Source: Candidatus Enterococcus courvalinii
GTDB taxonomy: Bacteria; Bacillota; Bacilli; Lactobacillales; Enterococcaceae
Reading direction: 5' to 3'
DNA length: 64,000 nucleotides
Assembly (NCBI RefSeq): GCF_017315945.1
Contig: NZ_JAFLWI010000002.1
Location: 62,001 to 126,000 of the forward strand
Notes under the pieces: model-generated
Seen by the model: the letters and a program-made list of their open reading frames with translations, nothing else
Told to the model about the DNA's origin: nothing
Database searches by the model: none
Shown: one piece after another, positions 26,210 through 35,724 of the stretch
Layout: each line of letters starts with the position of its first letter
How positions within the stretch are numbered: position 1 is the stretch's first letter
Program-made: the position numbers and the translations under genes

Positions 26210-27268
26210 ATGTCGAATAAACGAACAAAAACGAAATTATTTTTAAACTTGCTATTATTCTTATTGATTCTTGGTATCATCTACTATTTGATTCAACATT
26301 CATTAGCAGATATTTTAGCAGAATTATTATCAACAAGTTTTGTTGTATTACTTGGTGTTCTTTTTCTGGGAACAATTTACCAGATAGCGGAAGGTCGTTC
26401 CATTAAAGAAATTGCGAGACCTTTTGCTCCAGAGTTTTCAACGAAGGATGGTTTTTGGACTTCCTGCTACGTGGCATTTTATCGAATTGTTTCTTTTGGT
26501 ACAGGAACGTTGATTTCTGAAGTCTACTTTTATAACAAAAAAGGGATGAGGTTTTCGCAAGGCGTAGGGGTAACAGCTTTACACATGATTATGTACAAGA
26601 TGGCGGTAATCACCTACGCAGTAATTGGTTTATTGATCCAATTTTCATTGTTTTATACGAAAGCACCAAAAATGATCCCTTTTATTTTAGCAGGGATCAT
26701 TTTAACAATTGTTATTGTGAGTGTCTTGTTAGTTTTATCAATAAGCATCAATGTTCAAGTATTGTTTGTAAAAATAGCTAATCGACTGTGTAAACGAAAC
26801 AAGACCCGAGCACTAGTTGATAATTGGAATATCCAGATTTATTCGTTACGCGAAACAGTGCAAACAATCGTAAAAGATCGAACAGCATTGGGCTGGATTT
26901 ACTTTTGGAATTTAGTCAAGTTACTCTTCTGGTACATTATCCCTTATTTGACTCTAGTGGAGAATCACCCATCAGTGGACTTTTTACTAACTTTTTCTTT
27001 TGTTAGTTTCTCTGTAGTCTTAGCAGGAGTCTTGCCAACTCCGGGTGGGATTGGTTCATTTGAATTTGTGTATTTGTTATTATTCCGTCCACTTGTTGGA
27101 ACAGTTGATGCGGTATCTTCATTATTATTGTATCGCTTTAGTTCATTTGTATTACCATTTATTTATGGCATGTTCTATGTTCTCATTGAACGTCGAGCGG
27201 TTATCAAACAAGAAATTAATGAAGTTAGACAGAAAAAAGTTAGTGAGTCTAGCCGAGAAGAAATATAA
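26210..27268 (+). CDS. YbhN/UPF0104 (lysylphosphatidylglycerol synthase TM region) family protein
   Basis: 352 residues with about eight membrane helices and no soluble synthase domain. Family-typical segments are FYRIVSFGTGTLISEVYFYNKKGM near residue 92 and VVLAGVLPTPGGIGSFEFVYLLLF near 275. The fold is that of the flippase half of MprF-like proteins; stand-alone members are thought to handle lipids, but the substrate is unknown. TAAGGAG is the ribosome binding site. It probably forms an operon with the DUF1294 gene and perhaps the lipid kinase. Confidence 0.85.
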   Translation: MSNKRTKTKLFLNLLLFLLILGIIYYLIQHSLADILAELLSTSFVVLLGVLFLGTIYQIAEGRSIKEIARPFAPEFSTKDGFWTSCYVAFYRIVSFGTGTLISEVYFYNKKGMRFSQGVGVTALHMIMYKMAVITYAVIGLLIQFSLFYTKAPKMIPFILAGIILTIVIVSVLLVLSISINVQVLFVKIANRLCKRNKTRALVDNWNIQIYSLRETVQTIVKDRTALGWIYFWNLVKLLFWYIIPYLTLVENHPSVDFLLTFSFVSFSVVLAGVLPTPGGIGSFEFVYLLLFRPLVGTVDAVSSLLLYRFSSFVLPFIYGMFYVLIERRAVIKQEINEVRQKKVSESSREEI

Positions 27269-27344
27269 AAAATCTAAAGGTGGAGAACGTATTTCAATTG
27301 TTCTTTTACTTTTAGATTTTTTTTTGAAAAGTCAGAGTTTATTT

Positions 27345-27374
27345 TTTGACCAATATTGACCAAAAGAGTATAAT
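27345..27374 (+). promoter_or_regulatory. clpB promoter with overlapping CtsR operator
   Basis: Direct heptad repeat TTTGACC (27345-27351), AAT, ATTGACC (27355-27361), the reverse complement of the CtsR site with one mismatch. The first heptad supplies the -35 TTGACC (27346-27351), 17 bp before a perfect TATAAT (27369-27374). Bound CtsR would cover the -35 and spacer, giving heat-shock control of clpB. Confidence 0.88.
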
Positions 27375-27440
27375 GTTTGTTGTAGGATTGATAGGTAAGA
27401 CACAATCATCCTTGAACTTTCAATATAGGAGGTAGTTTAT

Positions 27441-30047
27441 ATGAATATTGAAAAAATGACAACTACGCTTCAAGAAGCGATTGCAGAGGCACAGCAAGTT
27501 GCTGTGACACGAAAACATCAAGAAATTGACATTGCACATCTTTGGAAGATTTTTTTACAACCAAGTCATTTTGGTCGGAATTTCTATACGGATGCGGGAG
27601 TTGATGTTGATCAATTTGAACGCGAAGTTGACCGCTTATTAGATGAATATCCAAGTGTTTCAGGCGGGAATATTCAGTATGGGCAAAATTTAAGCCAAAA
27701 TTTATTTAGCTTGTTAAATGAAGCAGACCAATTAAAAGAAAGCTTTGGAGATGAATTTCTATCAACAGAAATCGTTATCCTAGCATTGATGAAATTAAAA
27801 CATTATCCTTTAACAACTTATTTAGTGAAACAAGGAATCACAGAAAAAGAACTTCGAAAAAATATTGAAGATATGCGAGGAGGGGAAAAAGTGACCTCAA
27901 AAAATCAAGAAGAACAATACAAAGCATTAGAAAAGTACGGTGTTGACTTAGTACAACAAGTCCGTAGTGGCAAAATGGATCCAATCATCGGACGTGATGA
28001 AGAAATTCGAGATGTGGTTCGAATTCTTTCACGAAAAACAAAGAATAATCCCGTTTTGATTGGGGAGCCTGGGGTTGGTAAAACAGCAATCGTCGAAGGC
28101 TTAGCTCAGCGAATCGTTCGTAAAGATGTTCCAGAAAACTTGAAAGATAAAACCATTTTTTCATTAGATATGGGTGCATTGATTGCTGGAGCAAAATTCC
28201 GCGGTGAATTTGAAGAACGATTGAAAGCTGTCTTGAAAGAAGTAACAAAAAGTGAAGGCAGAATCATCCTATTTATTGATGAAATCCATAACATCGTTGG
28301 GGCTGGTAAAACAGAAGGCAGTATGGATGCTGGAAACTTACTAAAACCAATGCTTGCTCGCGGCGAATTACATTTGATCGGCGCCACAACTTTAGATGAA
28401 TATCGGCAATACATGGAAAAAGATAAAGCTTTGGAACGCCGTTTCCAAAAAGTATTGGTGAAGGAACCAACGGTTGAAGATACGATTAGTATTTTACGTG
28501 GTTTGAAAGAACGATTTGAAATTCACCATGGGGTCAATATCCATGATAATGCTTTGGTTGCAGCTGCTACTTTATCTGATCGTTATATAACAGATCGCTT
28601 TTTACCCGATAAAGCAATTGACTTAATTGATGAGGCAAGTGCTACGATTCGTGTTGAAATGAATTCAATGCCTACGGAACTTGATCAAGTGACCCGTCGA
28701 TTAATGCAATTAGAGATCGAAGAGGCAGCTTTGAAAAAAGAATCAGATGATGCAAGTAAAAAACGTTTGAAAAATCTGCAAGAAGAACTTGCGGACTTAC
28801 GTGAAGAAGCAAATGCGATGAAGATGCAATGGGAAACAGAAAAAGAAGAAGTAAATACTGTTTCAACAAAGCGTGCGGAAATCGATAAAGCCAAACATGA
28901 ATTAGAAGACGCAGAAAATAATTATGATTTAGAACGTGCAGCTGTCTTACGTCATGGAACGATTCCTCAATTAGAAAAAGAATTAAAAGAACTAGAGGCC
29001 AAAGCTAAAAATGATGACATCAAAATGGTTCAAGAATCCGTGACTGAAAATGAAATCGCACAAGTTGTTGGTCGATTGACAGGAATTCCAGTAACCAAAT
29101 TGGTTGAAGGTGAACGTGAAAAACTAATCAAGCTAAATGAAACATTGCATAAGCGTGTTATTGGTCAAGATGAAGCAGTGGATGCCGTAAGTGATGCAGT
29201 CATTCGTTCACGTGCTGGATTGCAAGATCCAAATCGCCCACTTGGTTCATTCTTATTCTTAGGACCAACTGGGGTAGGTAAGACCGAATTGGCTAAAGCA
29301 TTGGCAGAAAACTTGTTTGACTCCGAAGATCATATGGTTCGAATCGATATGAGTGAATACATGGAGAAACATTCTGTGTCACGATTAGTCGGAGCGCCTC
29401 CAGGTTATGTTGGCTATGAAGAAGGCGGTCAATTAACTGAAGCCGTTCGTCGAAATCCCTATACGATTGTTTTACTTGATGAAATCGAAAAAGCACATCC
29501 AGATGTCTTTAATATTTTATTACAAGTGCTAGATGATGGGCGCTTAACAGATTCCAAAGGGCGAGTGGTCGACTTTAAAAATACTGTGTTAATTATGACA
29601 AGTAACATTGGGTCACAATTATTATTAGAAGGTGTGACAGCGGAAGGCACGATTCCAGAAGCAGTGGAAGAACAAGTACGCACCATTTTGCGTGGAAACT
29701 TTAAACCAGAATTCTTGAACAGAATTGACGATACGATTCTATTTACACCGTTGAGCTTGGAAAATGTTAAAGGAATCGTCAACAAGATGGTTGCTCAATT
29801 AGCTCGTCGTTTAGAACATCAAGAGATTCAATTAGACATCAGCGAAGCAGCAAGAACGTGGATTGCAGAAACGGCATATGAACCAGCTTATGGTGCACGT
29901 CCATTGAAACGTTTTATTACAAAAGAAGTAGAAACACCTTTAGCAAAAGAAATCGTTGCAGGTCATGTTTTACCAAAATCAAAAGTAACGATTGACTTTC
30001 TTGCTGGAAAACTTCACTTTTCAACAGAAGAATTGCCAGAAGAATAA
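27441..30047 (+). CDS. clpB: ATP-dependent chaperone ClpB
   Basis: 868 residues, full-length Hsp100. N-terminal Clp repeat domain (1-150), NBD1 with [16 protein letters not shown], the long coiled-coil middle domain (about 400-530; [18 protein letters not shown]), NBD2 with [16 protein letters not shown] and [16 protein letters not shown], and the C-terminal oligomerisation part. The middle domain identifies ClpB and not ClpC/ClpE. It dissolves protein aggregates with DnaK. AGGAGG precedes ATG 27441. Expression is likely repressed by CtsR at 27345-27361. Confidence 0.97.
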   Translation: MNIEKMTTTLQEAIAEAQQVAVTRKHQEIDIAHLWKIFLQPSHFGRNFYTDAGVDVDQFEREVDRLLDEYPSVSGGNIQYGQNLSQNLFSLLNEADQLKESFGDEFLSTEIVILALMKLKHYPLTTYLVKQGITEKELRKNIEDMRGGEKVTSKNQEEQYKALEKYGVDLVQQVRSGKMDPIIGRDEEIRDVVRILSRKTKNNPVLIGEPGVGKTAIVEGLAQRIVRKDVPENLKDKTIFSLDMGALIAGAKFRGEFEERLKAVLKEVTKSEGRIILFIDEIHNIVGAGKTEGSMDAGNLLKPMLARGELHLIGATTLDEYRQYMEKDKALERRFQKVLVKEPTVEDTISILRGLKERFEIHHGVNIHDNALVAAATLSDRYITDRFLPDKAIDLIDEASATIRVEMNSMPTELDQVTRRLMQLEIEEAALKKESDDASKKRLKNLQEELADLREEANAMKMQWETEKEEVNTVSTKRAEIDKAKHELEDAENNYDLERAAVLRHGTIPQLEKELKELEAKAKNDDIKMVQESVTENEIAQVVGRLTGIPVTKLVEGEREKLIKLNETLHKRVIGQDEAVDAVSDAVIRSRAGLQDPNRPLGSFLFLGPTGVGKTELAKALAENLFDSEDHMVRIDMSEYMEKHSVSRLVGAPPGYVGYEEGGQLTEAVRRNPYTIVLLDEIEKAHPDVFNILLQVLDDGRLTDSKGRVVDFKNTVLIMTSNIGSQLLLEGVTAEGTIPEAVEEQVRTILRGNFKPEFLNRIDDTILFTPLSLENVKGIVNKMVAQLARRLEHQEIQLDISEAARTWIAETAYEPAYGARPLKRFITKEVETPLAKEIVAGHVLPKSKVTIDFLAGKLHFSTEELPEE

Positions 30048-30056
30048 TTGATGAAA

Positions 30057-30093
30057 AAAAACACTTCAATCGAAATGATTGAAGTGTTTTTGT
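30057..30093. terminator. Bidirectional terminator between clpB and the YjdF-like gene
   Basis: Perfect 15-bp stem (AAAAACACTTCAATC and its complement ending at 30091) with a short loop. A-tract on the left and T-tract on the right let it stop both converging units. Confidence 0.9.
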
Positions 30094-30120
30094 TATGGTA
30101 TTAGTGTAAATAAACGAGAT

Positions 30121-30792
30121 TTATTTCTTTACTTTTTCTAAACGATAACTTTTGAAGTAAGCCAAATTTTTTCGACTATTTGCCCAAGCGAAGATTCCCA
30201 TGAATAGGGCGCCCATTGTATTCGTAAATAAATCGCCCATTGTGTCCATCAAAGCAGCTCGACCGATAAATAACGTTCCGTTAGAAGCAGCAAATCTTTG
30301 TAAATTCATTCCTAAGAATTGATCACAAAGAAACTCCCAAAATTCCCAAAAAACACCACAGGTTCCAGCAAAAGCAAAGCCAAATAAGAGAAATAACCAA
30401 GGACTAGTTTTTTCAATCGGCGCGTCTTTCATTAAATAACCAATCAAACCATAACCTAACGCGGTCAGAACCATTGGGCTAACAGCGTGAAGGATTTTGT
30501 CCCAGAAAGGAATGATGCTGATCAAATGTAATCCTGTTCCTAAAAAGACAGAAATGAAAAGGAAAAACCAATAAAACAAAACAATCGCAGCAGGAATTTT
30601 TATTTTAACTAGTTTGAAAATGATTTGTGGTAGGAAAATCAAGACGATACCAGCTAAAGATTCGACAATGAATGTGATTCCTTGCGTAGTAGAATACTTT
30701 TGCGTAACAAATTCAAAAATATTGTAACCAACAACAAACACCCCAAACGCTAGTAGGGCAATTTGTACCTTTTTTAACTCATTAATAATCAT
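30121..30792 (-). CDS. DUF2238/YjdF-like integral membrane protein
   Basis: 223 residues with six or seven hydrophobic helices. The family core is visible: FWDKILHAVSPMVLTALGYG, FAGTCGVFWEFWEFLCDQFLGMNLQ and LMDTMGDLFTNTMGALFMG. The charged residues in the helices (D, H, E, D) suggest a conserved polar site, but no activity is known. On the minus strand its start overlaps the stop of the deoxyribosyltransferase gene by 4 bp (ATGA type), so the two are co-translated. Confidence 0.8.
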   Translation of the reverse strand: MIINELKKVQIALLAFGVFVVGYNIFEFVTQKYSTTQGITFIVESLAGIVLIFLPQIIFKLVKIKIPAAIVLFYWFFLFISVFLGTGLHLISIIPFWDKILHAVSPMVLTALGYGLIGYLMKDAPIEKTSPWLFLLFGFAFAGTCGVFWEFWEFLCDQFLGMNLQRFAASNGTLFIGRAALMDTMGDLFTNTMGALFMGIFAWANSRKNLAYFKSYRLEKVKK

Positions 30793-31280
30793 TGAGGCAC
30801 CTCCTCAGTTAAGTACTTTTCAATTTTTTCCAATAATTCGGTTTCTGAAGCGACCACTTCACCATTCAATTTGATCAAGCCAACAGTATAAAGGTTCAAA
30901 TAATGAAATTGGTTTTCTGCAACTTCTTGCAAAGCAACAATTTTTTTAGGGTGTGTGCCACCTTGTTGACGAGTATCTGTGTATAAACCAATCACAGGGA
31001 TTCCCTTTGCATAAGCTACACCAATTTCAGATGCCACTCCAGCATCAATCGTTAATCCATCGAGTAAAGCAACCATTAATTGGCTTTCCAAGACTTTTTC
31101 GGTATCTGCCAATGCAATCATTTGACTATCAGCATAAGCCATTTTGTCATTGATTGCTTCATTTTCTTGTGGTAAATAAACAGCAATTTTTGGTGAAATC
31201 TTGCGAATTTGCGCAACAAGATTTGCGTTGTATAAGAGATCGCTTTTAGCGAACATAGGTCCAGCAAAATAAATGTTCAT
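30789..31280 (-). CDS. Nucleoside 2-deoxyribosyltransferase
   Basis: 163 residues. The N-terminal substrate motif is MNIYFAGPMFAKSD, and the central conserved block LLDGLTIDAGVASEIGVAYAKGIPVIGLYTD carries the catalytic Glu (in SEIG) and the Asp. It swaps bases between 2'-deoxyribonucleosides in purine/pyrimidine salvage, as in lactobacilli. GGATGAAT lies upstream of ATG on the minus strand. It is followed by the YjdF-like gene and preceded by the GNAT gene on the same strand (26-bp gap). Confidence 0.9.
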   Translation of the reverse strand: MNIYFAGPMFAKSDLLYNANLVAQIRKISPKIAVYLPQENEAINDKMAYADSQMIALADTEKVLESQLMVALLDGLTIDAGVASEIGVAYAKGIPVIGLYTDTRQQGGTHPKKIVALQEVAENQFHYLNLYTVGLIKLNGEVVASETELLEKIEKYLTEEVPQ

Positions 31281-31306
31281 TGTGTATTCATCCTTTATTT
31301 TATATT

Positions 31307-32527
31307 TTAGAAATAATCACTAAAGTAAGCTTCCGTATCTGGAATGATTCGCTCAAGTGATCGTAAAGTTTCTTTGTCAGTTGTGATTCGTTCGATCCGA
31401 GAAAGGTACGCAGCTCGGCGGTAATTCATCATCAAACAAGTCAACGTTTGGATATCCAAGTAAACAGCTTCACCAATTGGTTCATCAAGAACCTGTACTT
31501 GATCTTCCTCATCCCAAATCAAGCCAAAGATACCGTTGTTCCAAGGCGCAATCGGGTCTGTCAAAACAAGATGGAAAGGTTTGGCTGTGCTAGCAAAAGG
31601 AAATTTTTGTAAGAATTCTTTGGCATCAACGATTCTTGCCATAAAATAAGGTTCGATTTGTTCCGTAATTTGACTATCTTCAAGTAAAAAAGCCAGTGGC
31701 TCGTTCTTATAAATATCACCTTTAACCCAATAAATCATGGAAAAATGTGCAGAAATAAAATTCCATAAGCCATTACGAGCTTCTTGATTCAAATAAAACA
31801 TTTCTTTTACATGAAATACTTCTTCTGCTACCCAGTAAAATAAGACACCAAGTGGTTCTTGATTGGCACCATAGTAAACAGCAGCAGTTCGTTCTTCTTC
31901 ATTTTCAAAGCGCCAATATTCTTCCCAATGAAAACCACTGCGAAAAAGTGCGCCATGATTTTGACGTGCAAATTTTTCATAGACGGCATAAACATCTTCG
32001 TGATCAACTGGTAAGCGTTCAACCATTCCGTTAACGGGTACTTGTTTAGGTAACTGGGTATCACGTATTTTAAAGGAAAGTTTATCGGACATGATTTCCC
32101 AACCTTTACGACGATAGTACGGAATATTATAAGGGTAAAGATAAGAAATCCATTGCTTCTTTTTTCTCATATTATCTAAAGCAACGACAATCAAGTCTTG
32201 CATTAACCCATGGTTCGCATACTCGGGATACGTACCGACTCCTGTGACGCCACCCATTAAGTAAGGCGTACCATGAATGTTGACTTCACATGGATAGATA
32301 GCGATTTGTGAAATTAATTGGTTGTCATAAAACCAACCAAATACTTCTGATAGTTCTAAGATAGGGCGTTTTGATTTGATAAATTCTCGCTTACTTTCAA
32401 ACCCACTTTCCTCAATATCAGATTCCGTCACTTGAAAAACGTAGGACAATAGTTCGTTAAATTGGTCTACGTTTTCTTCTGTAACTGGTTTTAACTCAAG
32501 ATTTTCTCTGAAATCTTTTTGATCCAT
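31307..32527 (-). CDS. Eis-like GNAT N-acetyltransferase
   Basis: 406 residues, the length and layout of the Eis/YkkB-type acetyltransferases: an N-terminal GNAT domain (LMGGVTGVGTYPEYANHGLMQDLI contains the acetyl-CoA loop), a second GNAT-like domain and a C-terminal sterol-carrier-like fold (FHLVLTDPIAPWNNGIFGL). Mycobacterial Eis acetylates aminoglycosides and peptides; the substrate of Firmicute members is mostly unknown. AGATGAAAG precedes the start on the minus strand. It diverges from lepA across 147 bp. Confidence 0.85.
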   Translation of the reverse strand: MDQKDFRENLELKPVTEENVDQFNELLSYVFQVTESDIEESGFESKREFIKSKRPILELSEVFGWFYDNQLISQIAIYPCEVNIHGTPYLMGGVTGVGTYPEYANHGLMQDLIVVALDNMRKKKQWISYLYPYNIPYYRRKGWEIMSDKLSFKIRDTQLPKQVPVNGMVERLPVDHEDVYAVYEKFARQNHGALFRSGFHWEEYWRFENEEERTAAVYYGANQEPLGVLFYWVAEEVFHVKEMFYLNQEARNGLWNFISAHFSMIYWVKGDIYKNEPLAFLLEDSQITEQIEPYFMARIVDAKEFLQKFPFASTAKPFHLVLTDPIAPWNNGIFGLIWDEEDQVQVLDEPIGEAVYLDIQTLTCLMMNYRRAAYLSRIERITTDKETLRSLERIIPDTEAYFSDYF

Positions 32528-32611
32528 TCTTTCATCTCCATTTATTTGATTGTTTTAAGTATAACAAAAGTTAGAAAAAAAAACTTCTAAACGGTCACTA
32601 ATGAAAAAGGC

Positions 32612-32640
32612 TTTAAATTCCTGTATTTCGTTGGTATAAT
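32612..32640 (+). promoter_or_regulatory. lepA promoter
   Basis: TTTAAA (32612-32617), 17-bp spacer, extended -10 TGGTATAAT ending at 32640; 35 bp before the start codon. Confidence 0.6.
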
Positions 32641-32674
32641 GGAAAGTGCTGATTAAATGAAAAGAGGAGACGCT

Positions 32675-34510
32675 ATGGATATAAATAAAATGAAGCAACG
32701 CCAAGAGCAAATTCGTAATTTCTCGATTATTGCTCACATCGACCATGGAAAATCAACGTTGGCCGATCGTATTTTAGAAATGACGCACACTGTGACGTCT
32801 CGTGAAATGCAAGATCAGCTGTTAGACTCAATGGATCTCGAACGTGAACGTGGTATCACGATAAAGCTAAATGCAGTTGAATTAAACTATACAGCCAAAA
32901 ATGGAGAAACATATATTTTCCATTTAATCGATACACCAGGACACGTCGATTTTACTTATGAAGTTTCACGTAGCTTGGCTGCTTGCGAAGGGGCAGTTTT
33001 AGTCGTAGATGCAGCACAAGGAATCGAAGCACAAACATTAGCCAATGTTTATTTGGCTTTAGATAACGATTTAGAAATTTTACCAGTCATTAATAAAATT
33101 GATTTACCTGCGGCAGATCCAGAACGCGTGCGTAAAGAAATCGAAGATGTGATCGGTATCGATGCTAGCGAAGCTGTACTTGCCAGTGCGAAGGCTGGAA
33201 TTGGGATTGAAGATATTCTTGAACAAATTGTAGAGTATGTTCCTGCACCAACTGGTGACTTAGATGCGCCACTGAAAGCATTGATTTTTGACTCTGTTTA
33301 CGACAGTTATCGTGGTGTCGTTTTAAATGTTCGGATCACGGATGGGGTTGTAAAACCAGGGGATAAGATTCAAATGATGAGTAACGGAAAAACTTTTGAT
33401 GTCACAGAAGTCGGCGTATTTTCACCAAAAGCAGTTGCCAGAGATTATTTGATGGTAGGTGATGTAGGCTATATTACTGCCAGCATCAAAACTGTGCAAG
33501 ATACACGAGTTGGTGATACCGTTACGCTTGCTGACAATCCAGCTGAAGAAGCTCTCCCTGGGTATCGTAAAATGAATCCAATGGTTTATTGCGGTTTGTA
33601 TCCGATTGAAACTTCTCGTTATAATGATTTACGGGAGGCTTTGGAAAAATTACAATTAAATGATGCTGCGTTACAATTCGAACCAGAAACGTCACAAGCA
33701 CTTGGATTTGGTTTTCGCTGTGGGTTCTTAGGATTGCTACACATGGATGTGGTGCAAGAACGTTTGGAACGCGAATTTAATTTAGAATTGATTACAACAG
33801 CTCCCTCAGTAATCTATCATGTGAATAAAACAGATGGATCAACAATCGTAGTAGACAATCCAGCTGACTTTCCAGAACCTGTCACAATCCAGGATGTTGA
33901 AGAACCTTTTGTAAAGGCACAAATCATGGTTCCAAACGAATTTGTTGGTGCAGTTATGGAATTGTCTCAGCGTAAACGTGGCGAGTTTATTACAATGGAT
34001 TATCTTGATGATTATCGTGTGAATGTTGTCTATAACATTCCATTGTCTGAAATTGTTTTTGATTTCTTTGATAAATTAAAATCAAGTACAAAAGGTTACG
34101 CGTCACTTGATTACGAAATGTCAGGTTATCAAAAGAGCAAGTTAGTGAAGATGGATATCTTGTTGAATGGTGAGAAGGTTGACGCACTTGGATTTATTGT
34201 CCACCGAGACTTTGCTTACGAACGTGGAAAAGCGATCGTTGAAAAACTGAAGAAACTGATTCCAAGACAGCAATTCGAAGTTCCAATCCAAGCTGCGATT
34301 GGCCAAAAAATTGTGGCTCGTTCGGACATCAAAGCGTTGCGTAAAAACGTTTTGGCTAAATGTTATGGTGGAGATGTTTCACGTAAGCGCAAGCTTCTTG
34401 AAAAACAAAAAGAAGGTAAGAAACGCATGAAACAAATCGGTAGTGTCGAAGTCCCTCAAGAAGCCTTCATGGCTGTCCTGAAAATGGACGACCAGGATAA
34501 CGCGAAATAG
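32675..34510 (+). CDS. lepA: Elongation factor 4 (LepA)
   Basis: 611 residues. G1 [16 protein letters not shown]2 [10 protein letters not shown]3 DTPGHVDF, G4 NKIDLP, then domains II, III and V, and the LepA-specific C-terminal domain ([54 protein letters not shown]). It is a ribosome-binding GTPase acting on translocation or biogenesis. ATG 32675 with AGAGGAG is preferred to an upstream in-frame ATG at 32657. The mobile element begins within the 200 bp after its stop, and no clear lepA terminator precedes the element. Confidence 0.97.
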   Translation: MDINKMKQRQEQIRNFSIIAHIDHGKSTLADRILEMTHTVTSREMQDQLLDSMDLERERGITIKLNAVELNYTAKNGETYIFHLIDTPGHVDFTYEVSRSLAACEGAVLVVDAAQGIEAQTLANVYLALDNDLEILPVINKIDLPAADPERVRKEIEDVIGIDASEAVLASAKAGIGIEDILEQIVEYVPAPTGDLDAPLKALIFDSVYDSYRGVVLNVRITDGVVKPGDKIQMMSNGKTFDVTEVGVFSPKAVARDYLMVGDVGYITASIKTVQDTRVGDTVTLADNPAEEALPGYRKMNPMVYCGLYPIETSRYNDLREALEKLQLNDAALQFEPETSQALGFGFRCGFLGLLHMDVVQERLEREFNLELITTAPSVIYHVNKTDGSTIVVDNPADFPEPVTIQDVEEPFVKAQIMVPNEFVGAVMELSQRKRGEFITMDYLDDYRVNVVYNIPLSEIVFDFFDKLKSSTKGYASLDYEMSGYQKSKLVKMDILLNGEKVDALGFIVHRDFAYERGKAIVEKLKKLIPRQQFEVPIQAAIGQKIVARSDIKALRKNVLAKCYGGDVSRKRKLLEKQKEGKKRMKQIGSVEVPQEAFMAVLKMDDQDNAK

Positions 34511-34647
34511 CTTTTTATCAACTGAAAACCCTGATAAATCAATCTTTTTGAGTGGTATAAAATTCGTGATTTACCCGTTTAAAAAAGTTTAAACTGTCAT
34601 ACGGTTGTCACGGCTTAATAAAAAAGGACAAAAAAGGAATAATTTCC
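34511..34647. other. Junction DNA between lepA and the conjugative element
   Basis: AT-rich, no gene and no clear hairpin. Gene content changes from core to Tn916-like immediately after it, so an attachment site probably lies here or at the end of lepA. The other end of the element is outside the window, so no direct repeat can be tested. Confidence 0.4.
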
Positions 34648-34676
34648 TTGAGGATTTTTACTTGTCAGCGTATGAT
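34648..34676 (+). promoter_or_regulatory. Promoter of the multi-HTH regulator
   Basis: TTGAGG (34648-34653), 17-bp spacer, TATGAT (34671-34676). The start of transcription would fall near 34683, inside the left arm of the next hairpin. Confidence 0.6.
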
Positions 34677-34678
34677 GA

Positions 34679-34705
34679 AAGCATCTCATAAGGAGGTGCT
34701 TTTTT
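34679..34705 (+). terminator. Terminator hairpin that also holds the Shine-Dalgarno of the regulator
   Basis: AAGCATCTC (34679-34687) pairs with GAGGTGCTT (34693-34701), one G-T, 5-nt loop, then TTTT. The right arm contains the ribosome binding site AAGGAGGTG for ATG 34707. It can stop read-through from lepA and would hide the ribosome site in any such transcript. Confidence 0.7.
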
Positions 34706-34706
34706 C

Positions 34707-35633
34707 ATGCAAACAAATAAAGATGAGTTAATCAAAATGGGAAATAATTTAAAAGAAGCTAGGTTATCTAAACAATTAACTCAAGAAAAATTGGCAAGGT
34801 TATCAAATATATCACAAGCTACAATCGTAAAATATGAAAATGGATTACGCAGTATATCTAAAAAGAACGATAGAATTTTGAGTGATGTTCTCGGTGCTGA
34901 ATCGTTTATTAAAGATATGACTCAAAGAAAACAACAAGTCTTGATTGATTTAGAAAAATATCAAACTACAAATAATTTTTCTCGTGAGGATTTATCTAAG
35001 AAGTTAGGAATCGAAATATCTCTTCTAAATAAATTTTTAAATCAAAGTCGACCATTGTCAAAAAATGCAATTGTGAAAATCACTCAGTTATTGTCTAACG
35101 ATGGTAAAGAAATTTTGATGGATATAAAACAAGATGACGGTTCGTTTAAATTACCCATCGTCGATAAAACAGCGATGGGAAAACGAATCCAAGAGATTCG
35201 GAAAAATCGAGGTGAAACACTGGAAAAATTTGGTAAGAACTTTACCCGACCAGCAGGTAAGAATGTTGTGAATAGATGGGAAAAAGGTGCGAACATTCCT
35301 GATATTGAAAGATTAATGAATGTTGCCTATCTTGGGAAAGTGACTGTCCCTTATATTTTGTATGGGGAGACTTTTTGCAAGATGTTGAAAAGGGGAAATA
35401 CGATTAACCAATTTGAAAAGTTGGATCCTTTCCGAATGGGACTAAGATTCAGGAAGATTCGAAGGGATTATCGTTTAGAAAGAGAAGACTTTGGAAAGTT
35501 TTTTTCACCACTGATTACAAAATGGTCGATGGATAGATATGAGAATGGAAAAGATATCCCAAATACGGATCGTATTATTCAGTATGCCTATATAGGAAAA
35601 GTCTCTTTGGAGTTTTTGATATATGGTATCTGA
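34707..35633 (+). CDS. Regulator built of tandem HTH (XRE-type) units
   Basis: 308 residues. Unit 1 (about 11-65) is a standard XRE helix-turn-helix (NNLKEARLSKQLTQEKLARL, SQATIVKYENG). Unit 2 (about 75-130) is a weaker HTH (FSREDLSKKLGIEISLLNKFL). Units 3 (about 155-222) and 4 (about 240-308) resemble each other: each starts with GxRxxxIR, has RWEKG or RYENG, IPD/IPN, and ends YIGKV or YLGKV plus LIYG or ILYG. The protein thus looks like four HTH-like units with an internal duplication. It is probably the control gene of the element. I know of no exact family name. Confidence 0.75.
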   Translation: MQTNKDELIKMGNNLKEARLSKQLTQEKLARLSNISQATIVKYENGLRSISKKNDRILSDVLGAESFIKDMTQRKQQVLIDLEKYQTTNNFSREDLSKKLGIEISLLNKFLNQSRPLSKNAIVKITQLLSNDGKEILMDIKQDDGSFKLPIVDKTAMGKRIQEIRKNRGETLEKFGKNFTRPAGKNVVNRWEKGANIPDIERLMNVAYLGKVTVPYILYGETFCKMLKRGNTINQFEKLDPFRMGLRFRKIRRDYRLEREDFGKFFSPLITKWSMDRYENGKDIPNTDRIIQYAYIGKVSLEFLIYGI

Positions 35634-35664
35634 CAATTTTTGAAAAGAATAGTTTTAAACATTT

Positions 35665-35694
35665 GAGACATTCAGAGATGGGTGTCTCTTTTTT
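35665..35694 (+). terminator. Intrinsic terminator between the regulator and surface protein genes
   Basis: GAGACA (35665-35670) pairs with TGTCTC (35683-35688), followed by TTTTTT. Confidence 0.75.
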
Positions 35695-35724
35695 ATTACC
35701 CAAATGGGAAAGGAGATTATTTAT

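Noticed and set aside
34511-34706. tRNA gene as integration target at the element border
   Set aside because: No cloverleaf-like sequence found by eye; the neighbouring gene is lepA.
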